A stretch of DNA of 64,000 bases, from contig NZ_JACOPX010000005.1 in assembly GCF_015461835.1 (NCBI RefSeq), forward strand, positions 248,001 through 312,000, read 5' to 3'. Source of the stretch: Pseudomonas neuropathica (GTDB lineage: Bacteria; Pseudomonadota; Gammaproteobacteria; Pseudomonadales; Pseudomonadaceae). A program made the position numbers and the translations under genes. Below the pieces are notes generated by a model. It saw nothing but the letters and a program-made list of their open reading frames with translations, ran no database searches and was not told the DNA's origin. Below, one piece after another: positions 18,867-28,743 of the stretch (positions are counted from its first letter, which is position 1; each line of letters starts with the position of its first letter).

Positions 18867-19877
18867 CTAAGACAACAAATCCTCCAGACGGCCGTGGAGA
18901 CGCTCGGGAAGATTTTCCTGAATCTCGATCAGCGCACGGGAAATAGCACTCTGAAAGCCCTGAACACCGGCCGAACCGTGGCTTTTCACCACGATACCCT
19001 GCAAGCCGAGAAAGCTTGCGCCGTTATGTCGCGCCGGCGCCAGATCCGCCTGTAAACGTTTCATCAGCGGCAACGCCAACGCCCCCACGGCACGGGAGGC
19101 CAGATTCTTTTTAAACAGCGCCTCGATACGCGCAGCAATCATCGTCGCCAGACCTTCGCTGGACTTGAGCAGGATGTTGCCGACGAAACCATCACACACC
19201 ACAACATCCGCCTCGCCGCGATACAAACCGTCGCCTTCGATAAAGCCGATGTAATTGATGCCACGGGCAGCCTGCAACAGCGTCGCAGCCAGCTTGACCT
19301 GCTGATTGCCCTTAATGTCTTCGGTGCCGATGTTCAGCAGCGCGACGCGCGGGCGATGGATACCCAGCGTCTGCGCCGCCACCGAGCCCATCACCGCAAA
19401 CTGCAGCAAATGCTCGGCACTGCAATCGACGTTGGCACCCAGGTCGAGCAACTGGCAATAACCCTTCTGCGTCGGGATAGCCGCCACCATTGCCGGCCGA
19501 TCAATACCGGGCAGCGTCTTCAGCACGAATCGTGACAGCGCCATCAACGCACCGGTATTGCCGGCGCTGACACAGGCCTGAGCCTTGCCGTCACGCACCA
19601 ACTCAAGGGCGACACGCATCGACGAGTCCGGCTTGCCACGCAAGGCCTGAGTCGGCTTTTCGTCCATGGTGATGACTTCGCTGGCCGCGACAATTGTCAG
19701 GCGTGCGCGATCGGCAGCCGATTGGCCGTGGATCAATTCTTCAAGAAGGGAGGGTTGACCGACGAGGGTCAGGTGCAGCGAGGGCGTAGCAGACAGGCAA
19801 GCAAGGCTGGCCTGAACAATGCTGCGGGGACCGAAGTCCCCGCCCATTGCGTCAATCGCGATGACTTGAGCGGACAA
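18867..19877 (-). CDS. plsX: Phosphate acyltransferase PlsX
   Basis: Makes acyl-phosphate from acyl-ACP for phosphatidic acid synthesis; peripheral membrane enzyme of 336 aa. Conserved N-terminal [12 protein letters not shown] and central [19 protein letters not shown] and [10 protein letters not shown] blocks are present. It begins 4 bp after rpmF, the classical rpmF-plsX-fab arrangement. Confidence 0.95.
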   Translation of the reverse strand: MSAQVIAIDAMGGDFGPRSIVQASLACLSATPSLHLTLVGQPSLLEELIHGQSAADRARLTIVAASEVITMDEKPTQALRGKPDSSMRVALELVRDGKAQACVSAGNTGALMALSRFVLKTLPGIDRPAMVAAIPTQKGYCQLLDLGANVDCSAEHLLQFAVMGSVAAQTLGIHRPRVALLNIGTEDIKGNQQVKLAATLLQAARGINYIGFIEGDGLYRGEADVVVCDGFVGNILLKSSEGLATMIAARIEALFKKNLASRAVGALALPLMKRLQADLAPARHNGASFLGLQGIVVKSHGSAGVQGFQSAISRALIEIQENLPERLHGRLEDLLS

Positions 19878-19881
19878 GTGA

Positions 19882-20064
19882 TTACTCGTCAGCGCCCTTG
19901 TCGATCACTTTACGGCCACGGTATACGCCTTCTGGCGATACGTGGTGACGCAGGTGAACTTCACCAGTGGTTTTTTCTACAGACAGGGTGCTAGCCTCGA
20001 GAGCGTCGTGCGAACGGCGCATGTCACGGGCAGAGCGGGATTTTTTGTTCTGCTGAACAGCCAT
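19882..20064 (-). CDS. rpmF: 50S ribosomal protein L32
   Basis: 60-aa ribosomal protein, basic N-terminus [20 protein letters not shown] typical of L32. The cysteine zinc pairs seen in some L32 proteins are absent, as usual for proteobacteria. It lies 13 bp downstream of yceD and 4 bp upstream of plsX. Confidence 0.96.
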
Positions 20065-20077
20065 AATTGATTAACTC

Positions 20078-20605
20078 CTAAACGTTTGGGTCACGCTTTA
20101 ACTGCGCCAATACACTGAACGGGTTGGACCGCGTTACCTCGTCCTCGCTCGGTTCGGGCTCATCTGCTCCCGCCGGCTGCTGGCATTCTTCCGGATGATG
20201 AGCAGGCACAATAGGCAAGGCAAGCAAAAGCTCTTCCTCGACCAGTGACTGCAGATCCAATGGATCTTCGCCCAGTTCCAGCACGTCATAACCTTTCGGT
20301 AACGACTGGGTATTCGCACCCTCCTTCACTACAGCGTAACTGCATTCGCTGTGGATCGGCAGGGTGACCAGCTCAAGACAACGCTGGCAAACCATTTTGA
20401 CCTCGGTGTCGATAAAGCTGTGGATCACCACAGATTTACGTTCATCTCGTTCAAAAACGAATTTCGCCTGCACCGTACCGACATCGTCGGAAAGCGGGTC
20501 GCAGAGTCTCTTCAAATCGGCCAGCAGCAGTTCACCTTGGAGGGTGGTGCCACGGTCAGCCAATTTGCGCGGGTCAACGTGAGGTGGAATCGGGTCATTC
20601 AACAT
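20078..20605 (-). CDS. yceD: YceD/DUF177 family protein
   Basis: 175-aa acidic protein of the YceD (DUF177) family, linked to 23S rRNA metabolism and always next to rpmF. A CxxC pair is seen in MVCQRCLEL. The start is the ATG at 20605 (MLNDPIPPHVDPRKLADRG is the family N-terminus); an upstream ATG in the same frame lies in the -10 region of the promoter and cannot be used. No Shine-Dalgarno is visible, and the promoter predicts an almost leaderless mRNA. Confidence 0.9.
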   Translation of the reverse strand: MLNDPIPPHVDPRKLADRGTTLQGELLLADLKRLCDPLSDDVGTVQAKFVFERDERKSVVIHSFIDTEVKMVCQRCLELVTLPIHSECSYAVVKEGANTQSLPKGYDVLELGEDPLDLQSLVEEELLLALPIVPAHHPEECQQPAGADEPEPSEDEVTRSNPFSVLAQLKRDPNV

Positions 20606-20614
20606 AGGCGCAGC

Positions 20615-20642
20615 ATTATAGGGATGCACCCACCCATGTCAA
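20615..20642 (-). promoter_or_regulatory. Consensus sigma70 promoter for yceD-rpmF-plsX
   Basis: Exact TTGACA (20637-20642), 16-base spacer, exact TATAAT (20615-20620) on the minus strand. The predicted start near 20608 is only about 3 bases before the yceD ATG at 20605. Confidence 0.8.
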
Positions 20643-20710
20643 AGGAAATTGTGCCCTGTCCGTCACTTGCGTGCCTCCGCTAGAATTCGCACCTGCCTCA
20701 GGAGACGCGA

Positions 20711-21289
20711 ATGCTGCCTTTATTACTCGCTTCAAGCTCGACCTACCGTCGGGAATTGCTCGCCCGCCTGCACCTGCCGTTCGTCTGCAGCTCGCCGGAT
20801 ATCGATGAAAGTCATCGTCCAGGCGAATCGGCGATCGATCTGGTCAAGCGCCTCGCCGAACAAAAAGCCCGGGCACTGGCTGACAGTCATCCCGCCCATC
20901 TGATTATCGGCTCGGACCAGGTTGCCGTGCTCGGCGAGCAGATCATCGGCAAGCCGCACACCTTTGAGAAGGCGCGCGAGCAACTGATGGCCGCCAGCGG
21001 TGCCAGCGTAACGTTCCTCACCGGCCTGGCTCTGCTTAACAGTCAGACCGGCCAATGCCAGGTCGACTGTGTACCGTTCACCGTGCACATGCGCCAACTC
21101 GATCAGGCGCGCATTGAGCGCTACCTGCGACTGGAGCAGCCCTACGATTGTGCGGGCAGCTTCAAGGCTGAAGGACTGGGCGTGAGCCTGTTTCAATCCA
21201 CCGAAGGCCCTGACGCCACCAGCCTGATCGGCCTGCCGCTGATTCGCCTGATCGACATGCTATTGGTTGAAGGCGTGCAAATCCCCTGA
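20711..21289 (+). CDS. Maf/YceF nucleoside triphosphate pyrophosphatase
   Basis: House-cleaning pyrophosphatase (192 aa) of the Maf family that hydrolyses modified nucleotides (m7GTP for the YceF branch). Recognised by LLLASSSTYRRELL (Maf N-terminal motif), ESAIDLVKRLAEQKA, IIGSDQVAV with the catalytic Asp, and the GAS-T-FLTGL segment. Divergent from yceD; GGAG lies upstream of the ATG and a TAGAAT -10 box is at 20681. Confidence 0.9.
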   Translation: MLPLLLASSSTYRRELLARLHLPFVCSSPDIDESHRPGESAIDLVKRLAEQKARALADSHPAHLIIGSDQVAVLGEQIIGKPHTFEKAREQLMAASGASVTFLTGLALLNSQTGQCQVDCVPFTVHMRQLDQARIERYLRLEQPYDCAGSFKAEGLGVSLFQSTEGPDATSLIGLPLIRLIDMLLVEGVQIP

Positions 21290-21294
21290 CCCAC

Positions 21295-21324
21295 AAAAAA
21301 CCGGCCATCAAGGCCGGTTTCTTT
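21295..21324. terminator. Bidirectional terminator between maf and sppA-like gene
   Basis: AAACCGGCC-ATCAA-GGCCGGTTT with A and T runs on both sides, between the convergent maf and S49 peptidase genes. Confidence 0.8.
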
Positions 21325-21337
21325 ATGCCGCGACTTT

Positions 21338-22327
21338 TTAACGCAACGACGGCCCGTGGAAACCCATCCACATCGCCAACTGCTCAGCCACGCTGGCGCC
21401 GAGCTTCTTCGAGAAGCGATCGAACGGCGACTCCTGAACGGTGAAGTCGACCAGCTCCTTCTCGCCAATCACATCACGCGCCACCGAACTGGCATTGCCC
21501 AGACCATCGATCAAGCCCAGCGGCAGCGCTTGCTCACCCGACCAGACCAGCCCGGAGAACAGCTCCGGATGCTCTTTGTCTTTCAGACGATCGCCACGAC
21601 CCTGCTTGACGCTGTTGATGAACTGCTTGTGCGTGGTGTCCAGCACCGTTTGCCAGAAGGCCGTTTCATCAGACTTCTGCGGCTGGAACGGGTCAAGGAA
21701 CGACTTATGCTCGCCCGAGGTGTACGTGCGACGCTCGACACCCAGCTTCTCCATGGTACCGACAAAGCCGTAACCGGCCGCCGTCACACCAATCGAACCA
21801 ACCAGACTCGCCTTGTCGGCATAGATCTGATCCGCCGCACTGGCAATGTAATAAGCACCGGAGGCGCCCAGATCGGAAATCACCGCGTAAAGCTTGATCT
21901 CCGGATGCAGACCGCGCAGACGCTTGATCTCGTCATACACATAACCCGATTGCACCGGACTGCCGCCAGGACTGTTGATGCGCAGGATCACGCCTTTGAC
22001 CTTCTTGTCCTCGAACGCCGCACGCAGGCTGCCAACGATGTTATCGGCACTGGCCGGCTCTTTGTCGGCAATCATGCCGGTGACGTCGATCAACGCGGTG
22101 TAGTTCGGGCCGCGTGTGGCGCTCTTTTCCATGTCCATCAATGGTGTGAACAGGATCAGCGCAACAAACAGATAAACAAACGTCAGCAGCTTGAAGAAAA
22201 TCCCCCAACGCCGCGAACGACGCTGCTCCTGAACCCCAGCCAGCAAGGTCTTTTCCAACAGCTTCCAGCTTTTCTCGTCACCGCCGTCGGCACTTGCCTT
22301 GGCCGGTGCTTTCCATTCGTCGGTCAT
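21338..22327 (-). CDS. S49 family signal peptide peptidase (SppA-like)
   Basis: Membrane-anchored serine protease of about 329 aa, short (single-domain) form. One N-terminal membrane helix (LLTFVYLFVALILFTPL, about 43-60) is followed by the S49 domain: NSPGGSP, catalytic Ser in SDLGASGAYYIA and Lys in YADKASLVGSIG. It probably degrades cleaved signal peptides. The ATG at 22327 was chosen; a GTG three codons upstream is also possible. It starts 24 bp after the HAD gene. Confidence 0.88.
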   Translation of the reverse strand: MTDEWKAPAKASADGGDEKSWKLLEKTLLAGVQEQRRSRRWGIFFKLLTFVYLFVALILFTPLMDMEKSATRGPNYTALIDVTGMIADKEPASADNIVGSLRAAFEDKKVKGVILRINSPGGSPVQSGYVYDEIKRLRGLHPEIKLYAVISDLGASGAYYIASAADQIYADKASLVGSIGVTAAGYGFVGTMEKLGVERRTYTSGEHKSFLDPFQPQKSDETAFWQTVLDTTHKQFINSVKQGRGDRLKDKEHPELFSGLVWSGEQALPLGLIDGLGNASSVARDVIGEKELVDFTVQESPFDRFSKKLGASVAEQLAMWMGFHGPSLR

Positions 22328-22351
22328 GCCATCCACCCCAGCAAAAACGTA

Positions 22352-23014
22352 TTAAGCCTGCTTCCCCAGCCAGGCATGCAATTCGGAAAAACGGTCGATC
22401 GACAGGCGCGGCTCGAACTGCTGCAGCGACTCGATCGATTGCGCGCCATAGCTGACCGCCACCGAATCCATCCCGGCATTGCGTGCCATCAACAGATCGA
22501 AGGACGAATCGCCGACCATCAACGCCTGCTCCGGGCGCACACCACAATGAGCAAGGATCTGTTCCAGCATCAGAGGGTGCGGCTTGCTCGCAGTTTCATC
22601 GGCGGCGCGGGTGATATCGAAATAATCTTCCCAGCCATTGGCCTTGAGTACCCGATCCAGTCCGCGCCGATTCTTGCCGGTCGCCACCGCGAGGTGATAA
22701 CCCTGCTCGCGAAAGGACGCCATCGACTCGACTACGCCTTCGAACAACGGCGAAGGCACAGCTTCTGCTGCGATGTAGTGATCGGCGTAATACTCGCGAA
22801 ACGCGACCATTTCGGCATCACTGATCTCGGGATACAGCGTGCGAATCGCCTCGGGCAAGCCCAGACCGATGATGCCTTTGACGGCAAAATCATCGCGCAA
22901 CTCGAAACCGGAGCGCCCGGACGCCGAATGCATGGCTTCGACGATCCGGTGAATGGAGTCAGCCAACGTGCCGTCCCAATCGAAAATCAGCAGCTTGTAA
23001 TCAGATGGGCGCAC
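22352..23014 (-). CDS. HAD-IA family phosphatase (phosphoglycolate phosphatase-like)
   Basis: 220-aa haloacid dehalogenase-type hydrolase. Motif [11 protein letters not shown] (nucleophile D12, D14), motif II in [10 protein letters not shown], motif III Lys and motif [17 protein letters not shown] are present with a helical cap. Overlaps the end of rluC by 14 bp and precedes the S49 peptidase. Substrate unknown; the family includes phosphoglycolate and nucleotide phosphatases. Confidence 0.87.
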   Translation of the reverse strand: MRPSDYKLLIFDWDGTLADSIHRIVEAMHSASGRSGFELRDDFAVKGIIGLGLPEAIRTLYPEISDAEMVAFREYYADHYIAAEAVPSPLFEGVVESMASFREQGYHLAVATGKNRRGLDRVLKANGWEDYFDITRAADETASKPHPLMLEQILAHCGVRPEQALMVGDSSFDLLMARNAGMDSVAVSYGAQSIESLQQFEPRLSIDRFSELHAWLGKQA

Positions 23015-23960
23015 TCAATCGCTCCACGGTCTTGGCCCACATTTCATCGACCGGCGCCTGCAAGGTCAGCTTGCCGCCATCGGGCAGCGGCACGGTCAGC
23101 ATGTAGGCGTGCAGGAACAGGCGCTTGCCGCCCAGATCGCGGATTTCCTTGGTGAAATCCTCATCGCCGTACTTGCTGTCGCCAGCAATGCAATGGCCAG
23201 CATGCAGGGTGTGCACGCGAATCTGGTGGGTACGACCGGTAACCGGTTTAGCCTCGACCATGGTGGCAAAATCACCGAAACGGCGCAGCACCTTGAACAT
23301 TGTCAGGGCTTCTTTACCTTCTTCGTTGACTTCAACCATGCGCTCGCCGGAACGCAGATTGCTCTTGAGCAATGGCGCGCTGACTTTCTTGATCGAGGTC
23401 GCCCAGTTGCCTCGCACCAGCGCCATGTAACGCTTGTCGACGCCATCGCCGCGCAATTGCTCGTGCAAGTGACGGAGCATGCTGCGTTTTTTGGCGATCA
23501 TCAGCAGGCCGGAGGTGTCACGGTCAAGACGGTGTACCAGCTCCAGCTCCTTGGCATCGGGGCGCAACTGACGAAAGGCTTCGATCACACCGAAATTCAA
23601 GCCACTGCCACCGTGAACCGCAATGCCAGCGGGCTTGTTGATCACGATCAGGGCTTTGTCTTCGTAGACGATCGAGGCTTCCAGACGCTGCAACAAGCCT
23701 TGAGCCAGCGGCACCGGCTCATCACGTTCGGGCACGCGGACCGGCGGCACGCGCACGATATCGCCGGCCTGCAGCTTGTACTCGGGCTTGATCCGACCTT
23801 TGTTCACGCGCACTTCGCCTTTGCGCAAAATGCGGTAAATCAAGGTCTTGGGCACGCCTTTGAGCCGGGCGAGGAGAAAATTATCGATTCGTTGGCCGGC
23901 ATACTCCGGCGAGACTTCAAGCAATTGAACGCCTGGAGTCGAAGGGGCAGTAGTTGTCAT
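23001..23960 (-). CDS. rluC: 23S rRNA pseudouridine(955/2504/2580) synthase RluC
   Basis: Pseudouridine synthase of 319 aa. N-terminal S4 RNA-binding domain (about 22-75) and a catalytic domain with HRLDRDTSG, where D146 is the nucleophile (D144 in E. coli RluC). The ATG at 23960 matches the family N-terminus ([14 protein letters not shown]); the open frame extends 85 codons upstream through the rne leader and is not coding. Divergent from rne, as in E. coli. Confidence 0.93.
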   Translation of the reverse strand: MTTTAPSTPGVQLLEVSPEYAGQRIDNFLLARLKGVPKTLIYRILRKGEVRVNKGRIKPEYKLQAGDIVRVPPVRVPERDEPVPLAQGLLQRLEASIVYEDKALIVINKPAGIAVHGGSGLNFGVIEAFRQLRPDAKELELVHRLDRDTSGLLMIAKKRSMLRHLHEQLRGDGVDKRYMALVRGNWATSIKKVSAPLLKSNLRSGERMVEVNEEGKEALTMFKVLRRFGDFATMVEAKPVTGRTHQIRVHTLHAGHCIAGDSKYGDEDFTKEIRDLGGKRLFLHAYMLTVPLPDGGKLTLQAPVDEMWAKTVERLSAPI

Positions 23961-23988
23961 GCCGCGGATGATAACAATTTTTATGGAA

Positions 23989-24017
23989 TTGAAGCACTTA
24001 ATCATTGCTGCTATAGT
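23989..24017 (+). promoter_or_regulatory. Sigma70 promoter of rne
   Basis: TTGAAG (23989-23994), 17-base spacer, TATAGT (24012-24017). It predicts transcription from about 24024, giving a leader of roughly 636 nt before the rne ATG. Confidence 0.65.
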
Positions 24018-24023
24018 CGCGAA

Positions 24024-24659
24024 CGCCGCCAAAAGCGGCCTGGACAGAGGAACCACGGTCAAAAACCGGCCCTGACCAACGCAATTCACCAGGACGCGAG
24101 GCCGTCCTACGGGGCTTTCGCTACGTAACGGTGGAGTTTGCAGTTGTAACAAGCGCAGGTGACATGAGGCCTGAATTACACCGCCGAGCAGAGTTTTTAC
24201 TCGCCTGGCAGGCACACATTCAAGGCCAGTTCACAAAGTGCAGTCAGCTGCAGATGACCCCGAGCGAATGTTTCGGAAACAACGCCTGAATTAGCCATGA
24301 TGCGTGACCTCCCCTTTCGGAGCTCACGGTAAATGCCAACCCGCTGCGGATTCTGCGCGCGGCAGCACCCGAATTATCAGGGATACGTGTAGGGTGGAGA
24401 TGCACAACCGCTGGACTGTGTAGCAATAGGCTTTATCAAGACGCTTCATCTCGTCCACAGCCGCTGGTTGATTCCTCCTCCTGACTGAGTGCTTAAGTAG
24501 CCACAGCAAGCAGGACGCGTACGTCGCTATATCGGCCCAATTGGCCGCATATCGCTGGACACGGGAATGGCCAACCACTCCCGACGCACCTGACACCGAC
24601 CGTGAGAAGTCGTGTGTGCCGAACGCCGTTTCCGGCAGCCCGGAAACCGACGGTACTAC
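24024..24659 (+). other. Long 5' untranslated leader of rne
   Basis: About 636 nt with no supported reading frame separate the rne promoter from the start codon. In E. coli the rne leader (361 nt) holds hairpins through which RNase E cleaves and limits its own mRNA. This leader is longer and rich in short inverted repeats; the same role is inferred. I see no other gene in it. Confidence 0.6.
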
Positions 24660-27600
24660 ATGAAAAGAATGCTGATTAACGCAACTCAACCCGAAGAGTT
24701 GCGTGTTGCACTGGTAGATGGCCAACGCCTCTACGACCTGGACATCGAATCCGGTGCACGCGAGCAGAAGAAGGCCAACATCTATAAAGGCCGCATCACT
24801 CGCATCGAACCAAGCCTTGAGGCTGCCTTTGTCGATTTCGGCTCCGAGCGCCACGGCTTCCTGCCCCTCAAAGAAATCTCCCGCGAATACTTCAAGAAAG
24901 CCCCTGAAGGCCGCGTCAACATCAAGGACGTCCTGAGCGAAGGCCAGGAAGTCATCGTTCAGGTCGAAAAAGAAGAACGTGGCAACAAGGGCGCCGCCCT
25001 GACCACTTTCATCAGCCTGGCCGGTCGTTACCTCGTGCTGATGCCGAACAACCCGCGTGCCGGCGGTATCTCCCGTCGCATCGAAGGCGAAGAGCGCAAT
25101 GAACTGCGTGAAGCGCTGAACGGTCTGGTTGCTCCAGCCGATATGGGTCTGATCGTGCGCACTGCCGGCCTGGGCCGCAGCAGCGAAGAAATGCAGTGGG
25201 ACCTCGACTACCTGCTGCAACTGTGGACCGCCATCAAAGAAGCCTCGCTGGATCGCTCCGCGCCATTCCTGATCTACCAGGAAAGCAACGTGATCATCCG
25301 CGCCATCCGCGATTACCTGCGCCAGGACATCGGCGAAGTGCTGATCGACAGCGTTGAAGCCCAGGACGAAGCCCTGACCTTCATCCGCCAGGTGATGCCG
25401 CAGTACGCCAGCAAGATCAAGCTGTACGAAGACAGCGTTCCGCTGTTCAACCGTTTCCAGATCGAAAGCCAGATCGAGACCGCTTTCCAGCGCGTCGTTG
25501 AACTGCCTTCCGGTGGTTCCATCGTTATCGATCCGACCGAAGCCCTGGTGTCGATCGACATCAACTCGGCGCGCGCCACCAAAGGCAGCGACATCGAAGA
25601 AACCGCTCTGCAAACCAACCTTGAAGCCGCCGAAGAAATCGCCCGTCAGTTGCGCCTGCGCGACATCGGCGGCCTGATCGTCATCGACTTCATCGACATG
25701 ACCCCTGCCAAGAACCAGCGCGCCGTGGAAGAGAAAGTCCGCGAATGCCTGGAAGCTGACCGTGCCCGCGTGCAGATCGGCCGCATCTCGCGCTTCGGCC
25801 TGCTGGAAATGTCCCGTCAGCGCCTGCGTCCATCCCTGGGCGAAAGCAGCGGCATCGTTTGCCCGCGTTGCAACGGCACCGGCATCATCCGTGACGTTGA
25901 ATCGCTGTCGCTGGCGATCCTGCGCCTGATCGAAGAAGAAGCCCTGAAAGACCGCACCGCCGAAGTGCGCGCCCAGGTGCCGATCCCGGTCGCCGCGTTC
26001 CTGCTCAACGAAAAACGCAACTCGATCACCAAGATCGAACTGCGCACCCGTGCCCGCATCATCATTCTGCCGAACGACCACCTCGAAACCCCGCATTTCG
26101 AAGTTCAGCGTCTGCGTGATGACAGCCCGGAAGCCGCGACCAACCAGTCCAGCTACGAAATCGCTGCTGCCGCTGCTGAAGTCGAAGAAGTTCAGCCAGC
26201 CGCTGCGACCCGCACCCTGGTTCGCCAGGAAGCCGCGGTCAAGACTGCTCCGGCCCGTGCCAACGCTCCGGTTCCGACCGAAGTCGCCGCCCCGGCCGCT
26301 GCTGCACCAGCTCCAGTCGCTGCACCAGAGCCAAGCCTGTTCAAAGGTCTGGTGAAATCGCTGGTCAGCCTGTTCGCCACCAAAGAAGAGCCAGCCGCTC
26401 CGGTTGTGGTTGAAAAACCAGCCGCCGAACGTCCGGCCCGCAACGAAGAGCGTCGCAACGGTCGTCAGCAGAGCCGCAACCGTAATGGTCGCCGCGATGA
26501 AGAACGCAAGCCACGCGAAGAACGTGCTCCACGTGAAGAACGCGCCCCACGCGAGCCGCGCGAAGAGCGCGCGCCACGTGAAGCCCGTGAAGTCCGCGAA
26601 CCACGTGAAGCTCGTACCGAAGCGCCAGTTGCCCGCGAAGAACGTGCACCACGCGCTCCGCGTGAAGAACGTGCACCACGTGCGCCGCGCGAAGACCGCA
26701 AGCCACGCGGCGAGCGTGAAGAGCGTGTGCGTGAACTGCGCGAGCCACTGGACGCCGTTCCAGCCGCTGTAGCTGACGTTGCCGTTACCGCTGAAGAACG
26801 CCCGACCCGTCAGCCACGTGAAGAACGCGCACCGCGTCCGCCACGTGAAGAGCGTCAACCGCGTGCCGAACAGCCCGCTGCTGCCGTCGCTGAAGAAGAA
26901 GTGAGCACCAACGAAGAGCAACTGCCGGAAGACGGTTCGGAGAACGCCGAAGGCGATCGCCCACGTCGTCGTTCGCGCGGTCAGCGTCGTCGCAGCAACC
27001 GTCGTGAGCGTCAGCGTGATGCCAACGGCAACGTGATCGAAGGTTCAGAAGAATCCGAAGCCGGCGAAAACGCTGAAGCGCCAAGCACTGCCGATCTGGC
27101 TGCTGGCCTGGCTGTGACCGCCGCTGTTGCCAGCACCGTGATCAGTGCACCGGCTGAAGCACAAGCCCACGAGCAAGCCGAACGCGCCACCGCGGCTGTT
27201 CAGGAAACCGCTCCAGTGGAAGCCCCGGTTGTTGAAGCAACCACGCCAGTGGAAGTGGTTGCTGCTCCGGAAGTCGAAGTGGCACCGGTTCAAGAGACCC
27301 TGCCTCAGGTAGAGCCAGCGCCAGTTGTGGCTGCGGAGCCGGTGGTTGAAACCGTTGCAGAAACCGTAACCGAAACCGTGCGTGAAGTTCGCGAAGAGCA
27401 GACTGCCTTCAACTGGGTTGCCGAGCCGACTGTTGCTGAAACCCCAGCGCCAGTGGTGGAAGCACCGGTTGTTGAAGCGCCAGTGTTCGAAGCCCCGGTG
27501 TTTGAAGAACGTAAGGCTGCCGAACCAGCACCTGTCGTTGAAGCAGCGGTTGTCGAAGCACCCGTGGTGACCGAAGCGCCAGCCCCGGTGGTTGAAGCTC

Positions 27601-27878
27601 CAGCACCGGTCAGCGCTCTGACGCCAAGCGGCCGCGCGCCAAACGACCCACGTGAAGTGCGTCGTCGCAAGCGTGAAGAAGAGCGTCTGCAGAAGGAAGC
27701 CGAACTGGCTGCCGCTGCTGCTCCGGTGGCTGAAGTGGTCGAGGCAGCGCCTGCCCCGGTCGCTGAAGAAGCGGTTGTCGAAGCGGTGATTGCTGAAGCA
27801 CCACGCTCCGTTCAGGACGTGGTCGAGCAACACCAAGAGGCCGAGGAAAAAGAACACGAGCCTAAACCTCTCGTGTAA
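24660..27878 (+). CDS. rne: Ribonuclease E
   Basis: Main endoribonuclease and degradosome scaffold, 1072 aa. The N-terminal half (about 1-520) has the S1 domain ([22 protein letters not shown]), the catalytic DNase I-like region ([12 protein letters not shown] and VIDFIDM supply the Mg-binding Asp residues) and the Zn-link CPRCNGTG. The C-terminal half is disordered: an Arg-rich RNA-binding region of repeats like REERAPRE, then a Pro/Val/Glu/Ala region of repeats like VVEAPV. A long frame antisense to this low-complexity region is a composition artefact. Start ATG at 24660 gives the canonical [10 protein letters not shown]. Confidence 0.97.
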   Translation: MKRMLINATQPEELRVALVDGQRLYDLDIESGAREQKKANIYKGRITRIEPSLEAAFVDFGSERHGFLPLKEISREYFKKAPEGRVNIKDVLSEGQEVIVQVEKEERGNKGAALTTFISLAGRYLVLMPNNPRAGGISRRIEGEERNELREALNGLVAPADMGLIVRTAGLGRSSEEMQWDLDYLLQLWTAIKEASLDRSAPFLIYQESNVIIRAIRDYLRQDIGEVLIDSVEAQDEALTFIRQVMPQYASKIKLYEDSVPLFNRFQIESQIETAFQRVVELPSGGSIVIDPTEALVSIDINSARATKGSDIEETALQTNLEAAEEIARQLRLRDIGGLIVIDFIDMTPAKNQRAVEEKVRECLEADRARVQIGRISRFGLLEMSRQRLRPSLGESSGIVCPRCNGTGIIRDVESLSLAILRLIEEEALKDRTAEVRAQVPIPVAAFLLNEKRNSITKIELRTRARIIILPNDHLETPHFEVQRLRDDSPEAATNQSSYEIAAAAAEVEEVQPAAATRTLVRQEAAVKTAPARANAPVPTEVAAPAAAAPAPVAAPEPSLFKGLVKSLVSLFATKEEPAAPVVVEKPAAERPARNEERRNGRQQSRNRNGRRDEERKPREERAPREERAPREPREERAPREAREVREPREARTEAPVAREERAPRAPREERAPRAPREDRKPRGEREERVRELREPLDAVPAAVADVAVTAEERPTRQPREERAPRPPREERQPRAEQPAAAVAEEEVSTNEEQLPEDGSENAEGDRPRRRSRGQRRRSNRRERQRDANGNVIEGSEESEAGENAEAPSTADLAAGLAVTAAVASTVISAPAEAQAHEQAERATAAVQETAPVEAPVVEATTPVEVVAAPEVEVAPVQETLPQVEPAPVVAAEPVVETVAETVTETVREVREEQTAFNWVAEPTVAETPAPVVEAPVVEAPVFEAPVFEERKAAEPAPVVEAAVVEAPVVTEAPAPVVEAPAPVSALTPSGRAPNDPREVRRRKREEERLQKEAELAAAAAPVAEVVEAAPAPVAEEAVVEAVIAEAPRSVQDVVEQHQEAEEKEHEPKPLV

Positions 27879-27894
27879 TTTCCAAAGCCGTTAA

Positions 27895-27930
27895 AAAGCC
27901 CCGCCTGATTATTCAGGCGGGGCTTTTTTA
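27895..27930 (+). terminator. Terminator of rne
   Basis: AAAGCCCCGCCTG-ATTATT-CAGGCGGGGCTTTTTT, strong stem followed by a T run, 17 bases after the rne stop codon. Confidence 0.9.
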
Positions 27931-27965
27931 TGCCTCGATTTTTTGTGGTGGACTCTAGGTCCAAC

Positions 27966-28129
27966 CCCCTCACCCCAGCCCTCTCCCCGAGGGGGCGAGG
28001 GGGAAAGGGAGCCGATATCCGCGTGCTTCAAGACCGGAGTTCGACTCGAAGTTTCAGGTCGGTGTACCTCGAAAGAACACCTCGGTCAGTCCCCTCTCCC
28101 TCTGGGAGAGGGCTAGGGTGAGGGCTCCA
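27966..28129. repeat. CCCTCACCC-family inverted-repeat element
   Basis: Inverted C-rich ends (CCCTCACCCCAGCCCTCTCCCC and GGGAGAGGGCTAGGGTGAGG) enclose about 110 bases with the same AGTTTCAGGTCGG/CACCTCGGTC words as the element at 18-255. Intergenic between rne and the molybdenum-hydroxylase cassette. Confidence 0.7.
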
Positions 28130-28146
28130 AGGAATTCACACAGGTC

Positions 28147-28743
28147 TCATGACGAGGCAAAAACCAAAGCCTCAGGCACATCGATGTCCCACAGAACGCC
28201 TGGATCATCGACGGCAACCTCCACCACCCTGCCCTGCGTGAACAACGGCCGAGCCCCTCGATCGCCACTCAAAGCCTGCAACCCCGCACCAAACGAACGC
28301 CCAAACCCCACTGGATGGCCAAACTCACCCTCCTGCACCGGCACGCTCACCGCATCGTCGGCAATCGCCGCAACGACCCGTTCAATACTCGACGGCAAGA
28401 TAAACGGCATATCCCCCAACACAATCAACCAGCCATCCGCCTCCGGGCACGCCTTGACGCCAGCGGCAATGCTGTCCCCCATTCCGGTCGACTCGATCGA
28501 GACCACGTCACAGCCATAGGCCTGGGCCATGCGCATCGCCTGCGGCCGCGCTTCAGTCGTCACCAGCACACGCTTGTCGAGACTGACCGGCAGATTCAAC
28601 AGCACCTGCTCAATCACCGAACGCACCGAGCCATCACGCCCGGTGCAGTCCGCCAGCAACTTGTCCTTATCGGCACCTGCCACCTGGCGAAAACGACTGC
28701 CCTCACCCGCCGCCAGCACAATCACTGCAATGGATCGACTCAT
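28147..28743 (-). CDS. Molybdenum cofactor nucleotidyltransferase-like protein (MocA/MobA-like)
   Basis: 198-aa nucleotidyltransferase with the N-terminal VIVLAAGEGSRF motif, metal-binding GDMPF and the FGHPVGFGRSF segment of the MocA/MobA_like group. Such enzymes attach CMP to molybdopterin for xanthine-dehydrogenase-type enzymes. It overlaps the XdhC-like gene by 4 bp and is the last gene of the cassette, so a role in maturing that enzyme is likely. CTP versus GTP use cannot be read from the sequence. Confidence 0.85.
   Translation of the reverse strand: MSRSIAVIVLAAGEGSRFRQVAGADKDKLLADCTGRDGSVRSVIEQVLLNLPVSLDKRVLVTTEARPQAMRMAQAYGCDVVSIESTGMGDSIAAGVKACPEADGWLIVLGDMPFILPSSIERVVAAIADDAVSVPVQEGEFGHPVGFGRSFGAGLQALSGDRGARPLFTQGRVVEVAVDDPGVLWDIDVPEALVFASS

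Noticed and set aside
21356..23155. 599-codon plus-strand frame opposite the S49 peptidase and HAD genes
   Set aside because: His/Arg/Gln-rich translation with no recognisable domain, lying over two well-supported minus-strand genes.
24324..26921. Very long open frame (865 codons) on the minus strand opposite rne
   Set aside because: Its translation is low-complexity Phe/Gly/Ala-rich sequence mirroring the rne codons; rne itself is fully conserved in the other strand. A codon-bias artefact.
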